A stretch of DNA of 64,000 nucleotides from JAVBQJ01 sp031549115 (GCA_031549115.1 JAVBQJ010000049.1:66454-130453), one strand, 5' to 3'. Numbered from the stretch's first letter, positions 9,576 through 18,725 are shown. Notes: generated by a model not told the origin, from the sequence alone. Numbers and translations are program-made.

Positions 9576-10700
9576 TCAACGGTTGAAATCCGGGTTGGAG
9601 AGGCGATTGACGACCGGCGCGTAACTTCGGATGCCGCCCAGCGGCTGCTCCGACAGCAGCAGCATCGCCGCGTCCCGGCAGATCTGCCGGTAATCGTAAT
9701 CGATGAACGGCAACTGCGGCGACAGATTCCGGTTGCAGGCGTATTCACACTGGGTGATGATCTTCACCGTCTCCGGCAAACCGATATTCGCCGCCATGCT
9801 GTAACGCAGGTCGGGCTTCAACTCGACCGGCACGTCGATCACCAGGCCGTCGAAACCGGTCCGGCGCTGCATTTGCGTCAGGTGATCCCGGAATTCCGCC
9901 ACCCGTTCCCGCTCCCAGTCGAAATCCCAGACCAGCGCCGGATCGACGGCGATGCCGTAACCATGCAGCCCCCGCCGGAAGCCTTCCCGCGTCGGATTGC
10001 CCGCTCCGGCAAGATCGCGCGCCACCAGCGCCGGACGGCGGCAGCCGAGACGCAGCAGCTCCGTGACCGCCAATTCCGTGTCGGACTGGCCGATCTGCAG
10101 TTGCAGCCACCCGTCCAACTCCCGCAGCAGCGCCGCGCTCCGCGCCGTCCCGGCATCCAGATTTTCATTGTGGAAGAACGCCACCCGGCAGCCGCGCTGC
10201 CGCAGGAAAGCGAAACCGGGCCGGAACCAGCGCGAAGTGACGAACACCGCCGCTCCGGGTTCGATCATATTCATCACCCCGTAGTCGATGTCCTCGGAGC
10301 GGTTGGTCGGCGAATACGGCAGCGCCGCCACCCGGCAATCCAGCCGCGCCGCCGCTGCCAGCAGGCCATTGTGCAAATGATTCAAACGGCAGGCCGAACT
10401 CATCCCGGACACCATCATGAAATCGGAGCACGGCACCAGAAAATAGATACACCGGCCGGAGCCGGGCCGGGGTACGCACTTGAAGGTGCCTTTGCCGTGA
10501 ATCCGTTCGATCTTCCGTTCGGCTTCGAGCTCGTCGAAGGCGCTGCGCAAGGTCTTGCGCGCCACCCCGAAGCGCGCCGCCAACTCGGTTTCCCGCGGCA
10601 GACGGCCGTGCGCCGGACACGCGGGGCTGTCCAGATACAACTTCAACTCTTCGATCAATTGTTCCCGCCGCGGCGCGCGGCGCATCCGTGAAATCCGCAT
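9576..10700 (-). CDS. GntR-type transcriptional regulator with sugar-binding-like effector domain
   Basis: This 374-aa protein has an N-terminal winged helix (residues about 10-75: RLPRETELAARFGVARKTLRSAF, GKGTF wing) and a C-terminal domain of about 290 residues resembling LacI/periplasmic-binding-protein sensor domains. Such proteins usually repress a neighbouring operon until the sugar ligand binds. It lies directly upstream of and co-directional with the GH36 alpha-galactosidase gene, so a galactoside is the probable effector (inference). Upstream on the minus strand are TTGTCC and TATACT 18 bp apart (10766-10737). The BlaI-type gene is divergent. Confidence 0.85.
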   Translation of the reverse strand: MRISRMRRAPRREQLIEELKLYLDSPACPAHGRLPRETELAARFGVARKTLRSAFDELEAERKIERIHGKGTFKCVPRPGSGRCIYFLVPCSDFMMVSGMSSACRLNHLHNGLLAAAARLDCRVAALPYSPTNRSEDIDYGVMNMIEPGAAVFVTSRWFRPGFAFLRQRGCRVAFFHNENLDAGTARSAALLRELDGWLQLQIGQSDTELAVTELLRLGCRRPALVARDLAGAGNPTREGFRRGLHGYGIAVDPALVWDFDWERERVAEFRDHLTQMQRRTGFDGLVIDVPVELKPDLRYSMAANIGLPETVKIITQCEYACNRNLSPQLPFIDYDYRQICRDAAMLLLSEQPLGGIRSYAPVVNRLSNPDFNR

Positions 10701-10736
10701 AGGATACCCTATAGTCTTTAAATGTCGTTGCTATAA

Positions 10737-10766
10737 AGTATATCATGAGGTCTCCTCTAAGGACAA
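10737..10766 (-). promoter_or_regulatory. Candidate promoter of the GntR-GH36 unit
   Basis: Minus-strand -35 TTGTCC (10766-10761) and -10 TATACT (10742-10737) are separated by 18 bp; the start codon is about 37 nt downstream of the -10. The spacer contains GAGGAGACCTC, a short imperfect palindrome that could be an operator. Confidence 0.5.
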
Positions 10767-10808
10767 GTGCGAAACGCATAAAAAATCGTTTTTTTTGTTT
10801 TTTTCGGT

Positions 10809-10840
10809 TTGCATTTACTAAGTCACTAGTGTAACTTAGT
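10809..10840 (+). promoter_or_regulatory. Promoter with overlapping palindromic operator for the BlaI/M56 pair
   Basis: TTGCAT (10809-10814) and TAACTT (10832-10837) are 17 bp apart. Overlapping the spacer and -10 is an inverted repeat, ACTAAGT (10817-10823) and ACTTAGT (10834-10840), enclosing the perfect 8-bp palindrome CACTAGTG (10824-10831). BlaI and MecI bind dyads rich in TACA/TGTA; here GTGTA is present on one side. Placement over the promoter suits autorepression. Confidence 0.6.
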
Positions 10841-10871
10841 TATGGATCCACACGAGACAGGGAGATGCGGC

Positions 10872-11246
10872 ATGAAAAAAATACCGATTCCGGAGAGTGA
10901 ACTGGAGTTGATGAAAGCGTTGTGGGAACGCAATCCGCAGACGCTGCCCGAGCTCACCCGCATGGTGCAGAGGAGCAACGCCTGGGAGGGCGTCACCGTC
11001 AAGACGCTGCTGGGACGGCTGCTGAAAAAAGGTGCGGTAAGCCAGACCGGAACCAGGCGTTATTATCAATACCGTCCTGAAATCTCCCGGGAAGAGCATC
11101 TGGAATGTGCCAGCGATTCGTTTCTCGCCCAGACCTTCGACGGCGCGGCGTCCGCCATGGTATCGTTCTTCGTTCAAAAAGGGAAATTGTCCGCCGCCGA
11201 TCTGACGGAGCTGCGGAAATTGATCGGGGAGTTGGATCATGAGTGA
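10872..11246 (+). CDS. BlaI/MecI/CopY-family transcriptional repressor
   Basis: The 124-aa protein starting MKKIPIPESELELMKALWE has the family's winged helix (residues about 5-75, with LPELTRMVQ and VTVKTLLGRLLKKGAVSQ) and a C-terminal dimerisation helix pair (AASAMVSFFVQKGKLSAADL). BlaI proteins bind as dimers and are inactivated by proteolysis when the partner membrane metalloprotease senses its signal. The start at 10872 has GGGAG upstream; an in-frame ATG at 10842 would add ten residues unlike the family. The stop overlaps the M56 peptidase gene by 8 nt, indicating translational coupling. Confidence 0.88.
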   Translation: MKKIPIPESELELMKALWERNPQTLPELTRMVQRSNAWEGVTVKTLLGRLLKKGAVSQTGTRRYYQYRPEISREEHLECASDSFLAQTFDGAASAMVSFFVQKGKLSAADLTELRKLIGELDHE

Positions 11247-12933
11247 AACCATCCTTGCTTATCTCGCCGGGACGCTGTGGCGCGGCGCGCTGCTGTCCGG
11301 ATTGCTGTTGCTGTTGGAGGCGTGTTGCCGCCGGAAGCTGCTGTTCGCCCGCGCCCGCTGGTTTTACTGGGGCTGGCTGCTGCTGGTGCTGCTGCCGGGA
11401 TGGTTTTGGCCGCGGCTGGAAATTCCGCTGCCGGCAGCGGCGCCGTCGCCGGTCTTTTTCTCGGGAAATGATGTCGCAGAGCCGGCCGGAAGCGACTTCC
11501 CGGAAGCATTGCCTCCGGAAACGGCTGCCGGGGCTCCGGAAGCGCTCCCGCGGCCGGGGTGGGCGGATTGGGGGCTTCTGGTTTATTCGGGAATTGTGCT
11601 GGTTTTGTCGGCAAAGCAGATCCGGCAATTCATCGGATGGCGGCGGCGGGTCCTGGCGTGTCCCGCAATCACGCAAGGGCGGGTGTTCGACGTGTTCCAG
11701 GAAACCACCGTTCTGACCGGGCAGTCCGAAACGCCGGTTGCGCTCCGGGACGCAGGCGCATTACTGCCGTCTCCGGCCAGCTTCGGCTATGGGCGCGATC
11801 GCACGGTGCTTTGCCGTCCCGCGGACATGACGCGACACACCGACGCGGAGTTGCGGATGCTCCTGATTCATGAGCTCGGGCATCTGAAATACTTCGACAA
11901 CCCTGCCGCCTGCCTGTCCGGCGCCGTGGCCCGTGTCTGGTGGTTCAATCCCTTCGTCGCGTGGATTTTGAAGCGCGCGGCATTCGCCGGGGAATTGAAT
12001 TGCGACCGGCTGGTCCGCGACACCCTGCGGCTCGCAGGCAACCAGCGGAGCGTTTACGCACGGCTGCTGCTATTGTACCAGCAGCGTTCCGCTCCGCACT
12101 CCCGACCGGCATTTTCCCCGCTCGGAGGAAGTGCCGAAAACCTGAAACTGCGTATCCTGGAGTTTGCCATGAAAAACAATCGCATCCAACTTGCCGTGTT
12201 GTCCGGTCTTGCCGCCGCCGCTTTTGCCGGTGCGCTTTTGTTCACCCCGGTGCTGCGGGCGGCGGATAACCCGGTGCCGCCCGCAGTTGAAGTTCCGGAC
12301 GGCAATCCGCTTCTCGCTGCGTTGAACCGGGCCATCCGCAATACGCAGAAGCGCAGTTACCATGCGTTTCTGGAAAAGGAAGTCCTGGGCGACGGCATGG
12401 CACGGACGGAACACTTCTACCAACTGGTGGATCCCGAAGACGGTTTCGTATACAAGCGCCGGGATTTCGGCCGCAGAAAACCCGGAGGTGCGGAAATCAT
12501 CGATCAGACCAATCTGGTTACCCGGAGCGGCAATTACATTTATTCGGCGACCAACGCGATCAAGCGCCCCGGGGCGACTACCAGTTGGCCGCCCGCGCCG
12601 GTTGCCGGCCCCGGTATTACGGTACGCGCCGAATATCCGGCGCCGTATCGGGGAATTCCCTGTGTTGTGTACACGGTTACCCATGCCGAAATACCCGGAA
12701 CCCAGGTGTATTGGGTCGGCCGCGACAATGATTTCGTTTACTCCCGGACGGATTTCGGTGCCGATGGGAAGATTTTACCCGGCTCCCAAGCGCTGGGCGA
12801 GGTCGACTTTCAGGCGCGGTTGACGCCGGAATTGTTTCAAGTGCCGGACGGCATTCCCGTCACCGAAGTGAAAAACACCGATGAGGTCGCGCCGATTCTG
12901 TTTCCGGGAGACTTTCCCGAAAAACAGAAGTGA
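11239..12933 (+). CDS. M56-family (BlaR1-like) membrane metallopeptidase with novel C-terminal sensor domain
   Basis: The 564-aa protein has hydrophobic segments near residues 15-27, 43-57, 111-125, 226-240 and 318-340, and the zinc-protease motif HELGH at 211-215 with Glu252 and Asp256 (GELNCDRLV) as likely third ligand region. In BlaR1/MecR1 this part cleaves the partner repressor. The extracytoplasmic part after residue 340 is not a penicillin-binding domain: it is a roughly 220-residue beta-rich segment (FYQLVDPEDGFVYKRRDFG, YIYSATNAIKRP) reminiscent of lipoprotein-carrier-like folds, so the signal sensed is probably not a beta-lactam. It overlaps the BlaI-type gene by 8 nt. No beta-lactamase gene is nearby. 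Confidence 0.85.
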   Translation: MSETILAYLAGTLWRGALLSGLLLLLEACCRRKLLFARARWFYWGWLLLVLLPGWFWPRLEIPLPAAAPSPVFFSGNDVAEPAGSDFPEALPPETAAGAPEALPRPGWADWGLLVYSGIVLVLSAKQIRQFIGWRRRVLACPAITQGRVFDVFQETTVLTGQSETPVALRDAGALLPSPASFGYGRDRTVLCRPADMTRHTDAELRMLLIHELGHLKYFDNPAACLSGAVARVWWFNPFVAWILKRAAFAGELNCDRLVRDTLRLAGNQRSVYARLLLLYQQRSAPHSRPAFSPLGGSAENLKLRILEFAMKNNRIQLAVLSGLAAAAFAGALLFTPVLRAADNPVPPAVEVPDGNPLLAALNRAIRNTQKRSYHAFLEKEVLGDGMARTEHFYQLVDPEDGFVYKRRDFGRRKPGGAEIIDQTNLVTRSGNYIYSATNAIKRPGATTSWPPAPVAGPGITVRAEYPAPYRGIPCVVYTVTHAEIPGTQVYWVGRDNDFVYSRTDFGADGKILPGSQALGEVDFQARLTPELFQVPDGIPVTEVKNTDEVAPILFPGDFPEKQK

Positions 12934-12940
12934 CATGCGA

Positions 12941-12979
12941 AAAAAATCGGCGGCAGCGTAAAAAATACGCTGCCGCCGA
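12941..12979 (-). terminator. Intrinsic terminator of the hydrogenase operon
   Basis: A perfect 14-bp stem (TCGGCGGCAGCGTA, 12947-12960, with 12966-12979) and AAAAA loop is followed on the minus strand by TTTTTT (12946-12941). It lies 17 nt past the hydA stop and could also act for the convergent M56 gene, though the plus-strand side lacks a T tract. Confidence 0.9.
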
Positions 12980-12996
12980 CACTGGTTGCCGAACGG

Positions 12997-15054
12997 TTAC
13001 TTGGACTTGCCGAGCGCCTGTTCGATCGCCTTGCGGATGTTATCGAATTCCGCATGGTTGCGGAGCTGATCTTCGGTGGTCAATCCGTGAGTGAAACTGC
13101 AACGGTCGATCACCATGTCGCCGACGGTCACACAGACGGTGCCGTCATCCTGCTGGCGCGAGCTGAACGCGGCTTCGATTTCAACCCGGTCTTCAAACCC
13201 GCTCTTTTTGACGAAGTCGACGATCAGGCCGAGCAGCATCTGGCCCGGACAATCGTCCTGATTGGCACAGATGGTGACGCAGATCGGCAGCAGCGGCTCC
13301 TTGGTCCCGCGCAGCACCGGCACCTTCGCGTCGAAGAGCTGGCTGCGGTTGATGTAGTGCGTATGCAGCGCATGGTGCGCTTCGTGCGAACCGGCATGAC
13401 CGCCGAGATGTTCGGCATAGCACTTGTCGATCAGGTAGTTTTCCTGCGGCTTCTGTAGCTGGCGTTCCTTGTCGGTCCGGTAGAGACCGGCGGCGCGTAC
13501 CTTGCGGAAGCCTTCGTAGTTGGCGATCGGCTGGCCGCCGCCGGCGACGCAGCCGCCCGGACATGCCATCACTTCGATGAAGTCATAGGCCACTTTGCCG
13601 GCTTTCATGTCGTCGAGCAACGCCCGCGCATTCGCGAGACCGTGGACCACGCAAACCCGCACTTCCTTGCCGGCGACCGTGAGCGTCGCTTCCTTGCGGG
13701 TTTCCAGACCGCGGACGGCCTTGAAGTCGACATGCTCCAACGGCTTGTTTTCGAGCTTCTCGACCGCGAAACGCAACGCCGCTTCCATCACACCGCCGGT
13801 GGCGCCGAAGATCACGCCGCCGCCGGTGGAAAATCCGAGCGGAGCATCGAAAGTTTCGGGCTCCAGTTCACCCAGTTTGATCCCCATCGAATCGATCATC
13901 CGGCCGATTTCGATGGTGGTCAGCACATGGTCGACGTCGCGCTTGCCGTTGGTCGCGAACTTCGGCAGCTGCGCTTCGTACTTTTTGGCGGTGCACGGCA
14001 TGATCGAGACCACCACCAGATCCTCCGGCTTGATGCCCAGCTTGGCCGGCAGCACTTTGTGCGCGATCGAACCGAAGATCGCCTGCGGCGAACGGGTCGA
14101 CGACAGGTTCGGCAGGAATTCGGGGTAGTAGGTTTCGATGAACTTGACCCAGCCCGGGCAGCAGCTGGTGAACATCGGCATCACGCCGTTGTTCTGAATC
14201 CGGTCCAGGAGCTCGGTGGCTTCTTCGAAAATCGTCATGTCGGCGGCGAAACAGGTGTCGTACACATGATTGAAGCCCATTATCTTCAACGCCCGGATAA
14301 ACTGACGCGCGACGTTCTCGCCGTTCTTCATGCCGAACATTTCCCCGAGGCCGACGCGGACCGCCGGAGCGACCTGCACCACCACGGTCTTGGACTTGTC
14401 GTACAACGCGTCCCAGACTTCGTCGCACTCCGACTTCGGCACGATCGCGCCGGTCGGGCAGACCGCGGCGCACTGGCCGCAGTTGACGCATTCGACGTCA
14501 TTCAGATCCTGGTTGAACACCGGGGTCACGACCGCGTTGGCGCCGCGGTTGGCGAAGTCGATCGCGCCGATGCCCTGGACTTCGGCGCAGACGCGGACGC
14601 AGTCGCCGCAGAGGATGCACTTGTTCGGGTCGCGCACCAGCGACGGCGAGCTGTCGTCGATCGGCAGCGTCTTCTGGGTCTGCTTGTAGCGGACCTTGTC
14701 GACGCCGAGCTTGCGGGCGACATCCTGGAGCGTGCAATTGGCGCTGCGGACGCAGGAGGGGCATTCGCGGTTGTGGTTGGCGAGCAGCAGCTCGATGTTG
14801 ATTTTCCGCATCTGCCGGATTTCCTTGGTTTCGGTCTTGATGACCATGCCCGGAACCGGGGCGGTGGAGCACGCCGCCATCAGACCTTTGCCTTCGACTT
14901 CGACCAGGCACAGGCGGCAGGCGCCGTAGATGCTCAGTTCGGAGTGATAGCAGAAGGTCGGAATTTCGATATTCGCCTTGCGGATGAGTTCGAGCAGATT
15001 GCGCTCGCCGTTGATGGCAATTTCATTGCCGTTGACAATCACAGTATTGGCCAT
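12997..15054 (-). CDS. hydA: [FeFe]-hydrogenase catalytic subunit of a trimeric (HydABC-type) enzyme
   Basis: This 685-aa protein is HydA-like. Ligands in order: [2Fe-2S] C35, C46, C49, C62; His-Cys3 cluster H94, C98, C101, C107; two [4Fe-4S] C146/149/152/156 and C189/192/195/199; H-cluster motifs TSCCPGW (296-302), MPCTAKKYE (352-360) and MACPGGC (496-502), all canonical, so the active site should be functional. Residues about 585-685 form an additional C-terminal domain with Cys spaced CVTICANQDDC and, later, C-x10-C, unlike the usual C-x4-C/C-x3-C thioredoxin-like ferredoxin. With HydB and HydC, genes of this type couple NADH and reduced ferredoxin to H2. It is last in the operon. Maturation genes (hydEFG) are not in the window. 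Confidence 0.95.
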   Translation of the reverse strand: MANTVIVNGNEIAINGERNLLELIRKANIEIPTFCYHSELSIYGACRLCLVEVEGKGLMAACSTAPVPGMVIKTETKEIRQMRKINIELLLANHNRECPSCVRSANCTLQDVARKLGVDKVRYKQTQKTLPIDDSSPSLVRDPNKCILCGDCVRVCAEVQGIGAIDFANRGANAVVTPVFNQDLNDVECVNCGQCAAVCPTGAIVPKSECDEVWDALYDKSKTVVVQVAPAVRVGLGEMFGMKNGENVARQFIRALKIMGFNHVYDTCFAADMTIFEEATELLDRIQNNGVMPMFTSCCPGWVKFIETYYPEFLPNLSSTRSPQAIFGSIAHKVLPAKLGIKPEDLVVVSIMPCTAKKYEAQLPKFATNGKRDVDHVLTTIEIGRMIDSMGIKLGELEPETFDAPLGFSTGGGVIFGATGGVMEAALRFAVEKLENKPLEHVDFKAVRGLETRKEATLTVAGKEVRVCVVHGLANARALLDDMKAGKVAYDFIEVMACPGGCVAGGGQPIANYEGFRKVRAAGLYRTDKERQLQKPQENYLIDKCYAEHLGGHAGSHEAHHALHTHYINRSQLFDAKVPVLRGTKEPLLPICVTICANQDDCPGQMLLGLIVDFVKKSGFEDRVEIEAAFSSRQQDDGTVCVTVGDMVIDRCSFTHGLTTEDQLRNHAEFDNIRKAIEQALGKSK

Positions 15055-15082
15055 TTACAATAAATCCTTCCAAATAATTTGT

Positions 15083-16978
15083 TCAGAGCCCCATCACCGC
15101 GTCGAACTTGCACACGGCTTTGCAGGCGCCGCACTTGATGCACTTGTCGACATCGATCGTGTGCGGCTGCTTGACTTCGCCCGAAATCGCGTTCACCGGG
15201 CATTTGCGCTTGCAGGCGGTACAGCCTTTGCATTTCGCCGGGTCGATTTCCGGACGCGCCAGCGCCTTGCATTCGCCGGTCGGGCAGATTTTTTTCAACA
15301 CGTGGGATTCGTACTCGTCGCGGAAGTAACGCAGCGTCGACAGCACCGGGTTCGGCGCGGTTTTCCCGAGGCCGCAGAGCGAACCCATCTGGACCGCTTT
15401 CGCGGTCTGCTCCAGCAGCACCAGCGTTTCGCGGGTGGCGCGGCCTTCGATGATGTCGTCGAGCAGCGCCAGCATCTGCTTGGTTCCTTCGCGGCACGGC
15501 ACGCATTTGCCGCAGGATTCGTTCTGGGTGAACTGCATGAAGAAGCGGGCGATGGTGACGATGCAGGTCTGTTTGTTCATCACCACCAGGCCGCCGGATC
15601 CGACCATCGCGCCGACGGTTTTCAGCGAATCGAAGTCCATCGGCAGATCGAGCATATCCGGAGTCAGACAGCCGCCCGAAGGTCCGCCGATCTGCACCGC
15701 TTTGAAGTCATCGCCGGTGATATTGCCGGCATCGTCGGTGACGCCGCCGCCGATGTTGTAGACGATTTCGCGCAGCGTGGTGCCGAACGGCACTTCGATG
15801 AGGCCGGTGTTCGCCACGTGTCCGGTCAATGCGAAGGTCTTGGTGCCCGGAGACTTTTCCGTCCCGATCGCCTTGTACTGCGCCGGGCCGTCACGGAAGA
15901 TGCCGGGGACGCTGGCCAGGGTTTCGACGTTGTTGATCACCGTCGGTTTGCCCCACAGACCGCTCTGGGCCGGGAACGGCGGCTTCGGCTTCGGCATGCC
16001 GCGCTGTCCTTCGATCGACGCGATCAACGCGGTTTCCTCGCCGCAGACGAAAGCGCCGGCGCCTTCCATCACGTGCATGGTGAAATTGAAATCGGAGCCG
16101 AACAGATTGTTGCCCAGGAGCCCCGCGGCTTCGGCGTCCTTGATCGCCCGGCGCATCCGCGACACCGCCAGCGGGTATTCGGCACGGACGTAGACGAAGC
16201 CTTCGTCGGCGCCGATCCCGCGGGCCGCGATCATCATGCCTTCGATCACCGAGTGCGGGTTGCCTTCCATCACCGAACGGTCCATGAACGCGCCCGGGTC
16301 GCCCTCGTCGCCGTTGCAGATCACGTACTTCTTGTCATTCTGACTGGCCAGCGTGAATTTCCACTTGAGACCGGTCGGGAAGCCGCCGCCGCCGCGGCCG
16401 CGCAGCCCGGATTCGATCGCCGTCTGGCAGACCTGTTCCGGCGACATTTCCAGAACGGCCTTGCGGGCGCCGAAGTAGCCGCCCTTGGCGATGTATTCCT
16501 TGATGTTCTCCGGTTCGATCATGCAGTTGGCCAGCACCACGCGCTTCTGCCGGTTGTAAAACGGGATTTCGGCGTCGCCTTTGCTGATCTTGCCGGTGAC
16601 CGGGTGGACGTACAGCAAACGCTCGATGATTTCGCCGTTGAGCAGCGTCTTTTCGACGATTTCGGCGACATCGGCGGGCTTGACCTTGACATACAGAATG
16701 TGTTCCGGTTCGAGGTGAACCAAGGGACCCATCTGGCAGAAGCCCTGGCAGCCGCTCTTCGACACATAGGTGCCGTCGAACGGTTTGGCTTCGTCGTATT
16801 TCAGTTCGACTTCGGCCGCGAGACCGGCTTTGGCCATTTCCTTCATCAGGACATCGCGGACTTCCATCGAACCGTTGGCGATACAGCCGGTACCGCCGCA
16901 GAGGGTGATCCGCCGTTTGAGCGCTTTGCGCGCGGCATTGAACTCGGCCGCGATTTCTTCAAGATTGATTTGCTTCAT
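15083..16978 (-). CDS. hydB: NuoF-like flavoprotein subunit of the trimeric hydrogenase
   Basis: The 631-aa protein begins with a thioredoxin-like [2Fe-2S] domain (C27 and C32 in LCGGTGC), continues with the NuoF core that binds FMN and NAD(H) (RGRGGGGFPTGLKW, CNGDEGDPGAFMDR), the SLBB region, the [4Fe-4S] motif ESCGKCVPCREG, and ends with a two-cluster ferredoxin domain (CKGCTACKRKCP, CIKCGACKAVC). This domain order is that of HydB, where NADH oxidation and electron bifurcation are thought to occur. It sits between hydC (25-nt gap) and hydA (28-nt gap) on the minus strand. Assignment is firm; whether the complex bifurcates is inferred from architecture. Confidence 0.95.
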   Translation of the reverse strand: MKQINLEEIAAEFNAARKALKRRITLCGGTGCIANGSMEVRDVLMKEMAKAGLAAEVELKYDEAKPFDGTYVSKSGCQGFCQMGPLVHLEPEHILYVKVKPADVAEIVEKTLLNGEIIERLLYVHPVTGKISKGDAEIPFYNRQKRVVLANCMIEPENIKEYIAKGGYFGARKAVLEMSPEQVCQTAIESGLRGRGGGGFPTGLKWKFTLASQNDKKYVICNGDEGDPGAFMDRSVMEGNPHSVIEGMMIAARGIGADEGFVYVRAEYPLAVSRMRRAIKDAEAAGLLGNNLFGSDFNFTMHVMEGAGAFVCGEETALIASIEGQRGMPKPKPPFPAQSGLWGKPTVINNVETLASVPGIFRDGPAQYKAIGTEKSPGTKTFALTGHVANTGLIEVPFGTTLREIVYNIGGGVTDDAGNITGDDFKAVQIGGPSGGCLTPDMLDLPMDFDSLKTVGAMVGSGGLVVMNKQTCIVTIARFFMQFTQNESCGKCVPCREGTKQMLALLDDIIEGRATRETLVLLEQTAKAVQMGSLCGLGKTAPNPVLSTLRYFRDEYESHVLKKICPTGECKALARPEIDPAKCKGCTACKRKCPVNAISGEVKQPHTIDVDKCIKCGACKAVCKFDAVMGL

Positions 16979-17003
16979 AACTCTATATTACCCTGTAGTT
17001 TCC

Positions 17004-17513
17004 TTAGTTCGCCTTTTCCGCCGCCAGCGTCTGCTCCACCAGTTCCAGAATCTGTTCCGGGGTGGCCTGTCCGTACACCGCGTCGTCGTACAACACCACC
17101 GGAGCCAGGCCGCAGGCGCCCAGGCAGCTGACGGTGTCCACCGTGAACGCCAGATCGTTGGTGGTGCGCTTTTCGTCGGTGAGCTCCAGACGCTTGAACA
17201 ACGCGTTCAGAATGCCGTGCGATTTTTTCACATGGCAGGCGGTGCCGTCGCACAGCTTGATGATATGGCGGCCCTTGGGCTCCAGCGAGAAGTGCGCGTA
17301 AAAAGTGGCAACGCCGAAGACCCGCGACGGGGGCACGTTCAGCGAGGTGGCGACGTAGCTGATGATGTCCTTCGAAAGGTACTTATATTCTTCCTGGACG
17401 GCCTGAAGAATCGGAATCAGGCGTGCCGAATCATGATTGTATTCTTTCAGGATGCGGTTGACCGCCTCGAGGTGATGGACCATTTCCTTGGTCTTGTTCA
17501 TGGTTTCCTGCAT
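17004..17513 (-). CDS. hydC: NuoE-like [2Fe-2S] subunit of the trimeric hydrogenase
   Basis: The 169-aa protein has the NuoE layout: a helical N-terminal bundle (residues about 10-80, LIPILQAVQEEYKYL) and a thioredoxin-like [2Fe-2S] domain with LCDGTACHVKKS and CLGACGLAPVV supplying the four Cys. It passes electrons between NADH/FMN in HydB and other clusters. The gene is 33 nt downstream of the SpoIIE-type phosphatase gene and 25 nt upstream of hydB, all in one transcription unit. The start could be residue 1 or Met5 (MNKTKEM). Confidence 0.94.
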   Translation of the reverse strand: MQETMNKTKEMVHHLEAVNRILKEYNHDSARLIPILQAVQEEYKYLSKDIISYVATSLNVPPSRVFGVATFYAHFSLEPKGRHIIKLCDGTACHVKKSHGILNALFKRLELTDEKRTTNDLAFTVDTVSCLGACGLAPVVLYDDAVYGQATPEQILELVEQTLAAEKAN

Positions 17514-17546
17514 AACTTCGCTTTCCTTCGCTTTGGGTTTGTTGTT

Positions 17547-18725
17547 TTATACAAAACGTATGTGAACTTCTTTTAAATATTTGTCCTGCAGCACCTGCGC
17601 GACGCGCTTGATGATGTTGCGCCGGATCTCCAGGTCCAGCGGCAGCTTCGGATCCTGGTGCGCTTCATTGATCCGGGTGCCGACCACGATCTCGATGATG
17701 TCGTTGGAGAGCAGCAGCTCCACCATCCGTCCGGCCGGATTGTCCGGCGTCCGTCCGGGGCCCTTTTCCAGATACTGCGCCGCCTTGGTCAACGTGAAAA
17801 TTCCTTCCGTCACCAAATCCACGCCTTCCAGGCGCGACATCGGCGGCAGATCGCCTCCGACCGTGCTCAGGTCCATCACCACCGGCTTGCCGAATTCCCG
17901 GCTGATGATGTCGGCGGTGGTGCCGCCGGCGACGATCTTGGCGCCCTTGAAGTCGCGCAGCAGTTCGGCGCATTCGTGATCGCGCCCCCGGTCGAACGGC
18001 GGGCCGGTGAATAGCATCAGCCGCCGCGGCGTCCGGAAATAAATCACCGCGCAGGTAATATCGTCGCCGGCCTTGTGCTGCTCCTCTTTGGCAATCGCCT
18101 CGTTCAAAATCCGCTGGGCCAGCTCGTGGGCGGAAATATCTTCCCGCCGCGCCACCTCTTCCAGCGCGTAGTTTTCACACCCTTTCAAGCGCCACCCCAA
18201 CGGGAAATTGCGGCTTCCCATCCCCGCCTGGGTGATCCCGTCGGAGCAGAAAATCAGCCGGTCGTGGGGTTCCACCCGAAAGGTATACACCTGCATCGTG
18301 CGCCCCTCGTGCCGCGGCGACTCCAGATCCTGCGACTCGATCACCTCGCGGCGGCCGTTGCGCAACAGCAGGAACTCGGGGTTGCCCATTTCGATCACCC
18401 GCGTCTGCCCGTCCAGCCGGGTATCGACGATGGTGAAGGTCGCATAGCTGATCCGCCGCTCCCGGCAGACCGGCAGCGCATCCATGATGATCTCGGCGGA
18501 GTGCACGATTTCCTGATCGGCGGCGACGAAACGCAATGCCATCGTGGTGGTGAGCGAGGCCAGAATATTGGCTTTGACTCCGTGCCCGAGCCCGTCGGAC
18601 AATACGGCGATAAAGCGCTCCTCCGCCGCCAGGCGTTTGAACGCGATTGCGTCACCGCAGATCATTTCCCCCGCCCGGTTGCACTGGGCGAATCCCATGT
18701 CGATGAAGAGGCGCTCCGTATTCAC
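17547..18725 (-). CDS. SpoIIE/PP2C-type serine/threonine phosphatase
   Basis: The 392-aa protein has a PPM/SpoIIE domain over residues about 1-240: CGDAIAFKR, AVLSDGLGHGVKAN with the metal-binding Asp and Gly-rich turn, FCSDGITQAGM, and GDDITCAVIYF with the terminal metal-binding Asp. The C-terminal 150 residues (VAGGTTADIISREFG, MDLSTVGGDLPPMSRLEGVDLVTEG) form a second domain seen in hydrogenase-linked phosphatases and of unknown role. Its start overlaps the stop of the sensory hydrogenase gene by 4 nt (ATGA), so the two are translated together. The likely job is to relay the sensory hydrogenase's state to an unknown phosphoprotein; that is inference. Confidence 0.88.
   Translation of the reverse strand: MNTERLFIDMGFAQCNRAGEMICGDAIAFKRLAAEERFIAVLSDGLGHGVKANILASLTTTMALRFVAADQEIVHSAEIIMDALPVCRERRISYATFTIVDTRLDGQTRVIEMGNPEFLLLRNGRREVIESQDLESPRHEGRTMQVYTFRVEPHDRLIFCSDGITQAGMGSRNFPLGWRLKGCENYALEEVARREDISAHELAQRILNEAIAKEEQHKAGDDITCAVIYFRTPRRLMLFTGPPFDRGRDHECAELLRDFKGAKIVAGGTTADIISREFGKPVVMDLSTVGGDLPPMSRLEGVDLVTEGIFTLTKAAQYLEKGPGRTPDNPAGRMVELLLSNDIIEIVVGTRINEAHQDPKLPLDLEIRRNIIKRVAQVLQDKYLKEVHIRFV

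Noticed and set aside
13642..15063. Large plus-strand frame (473 codons) over hydA
   Set aside because: Antisense shadow of hydA; no ribosome site and no recognisable domain.
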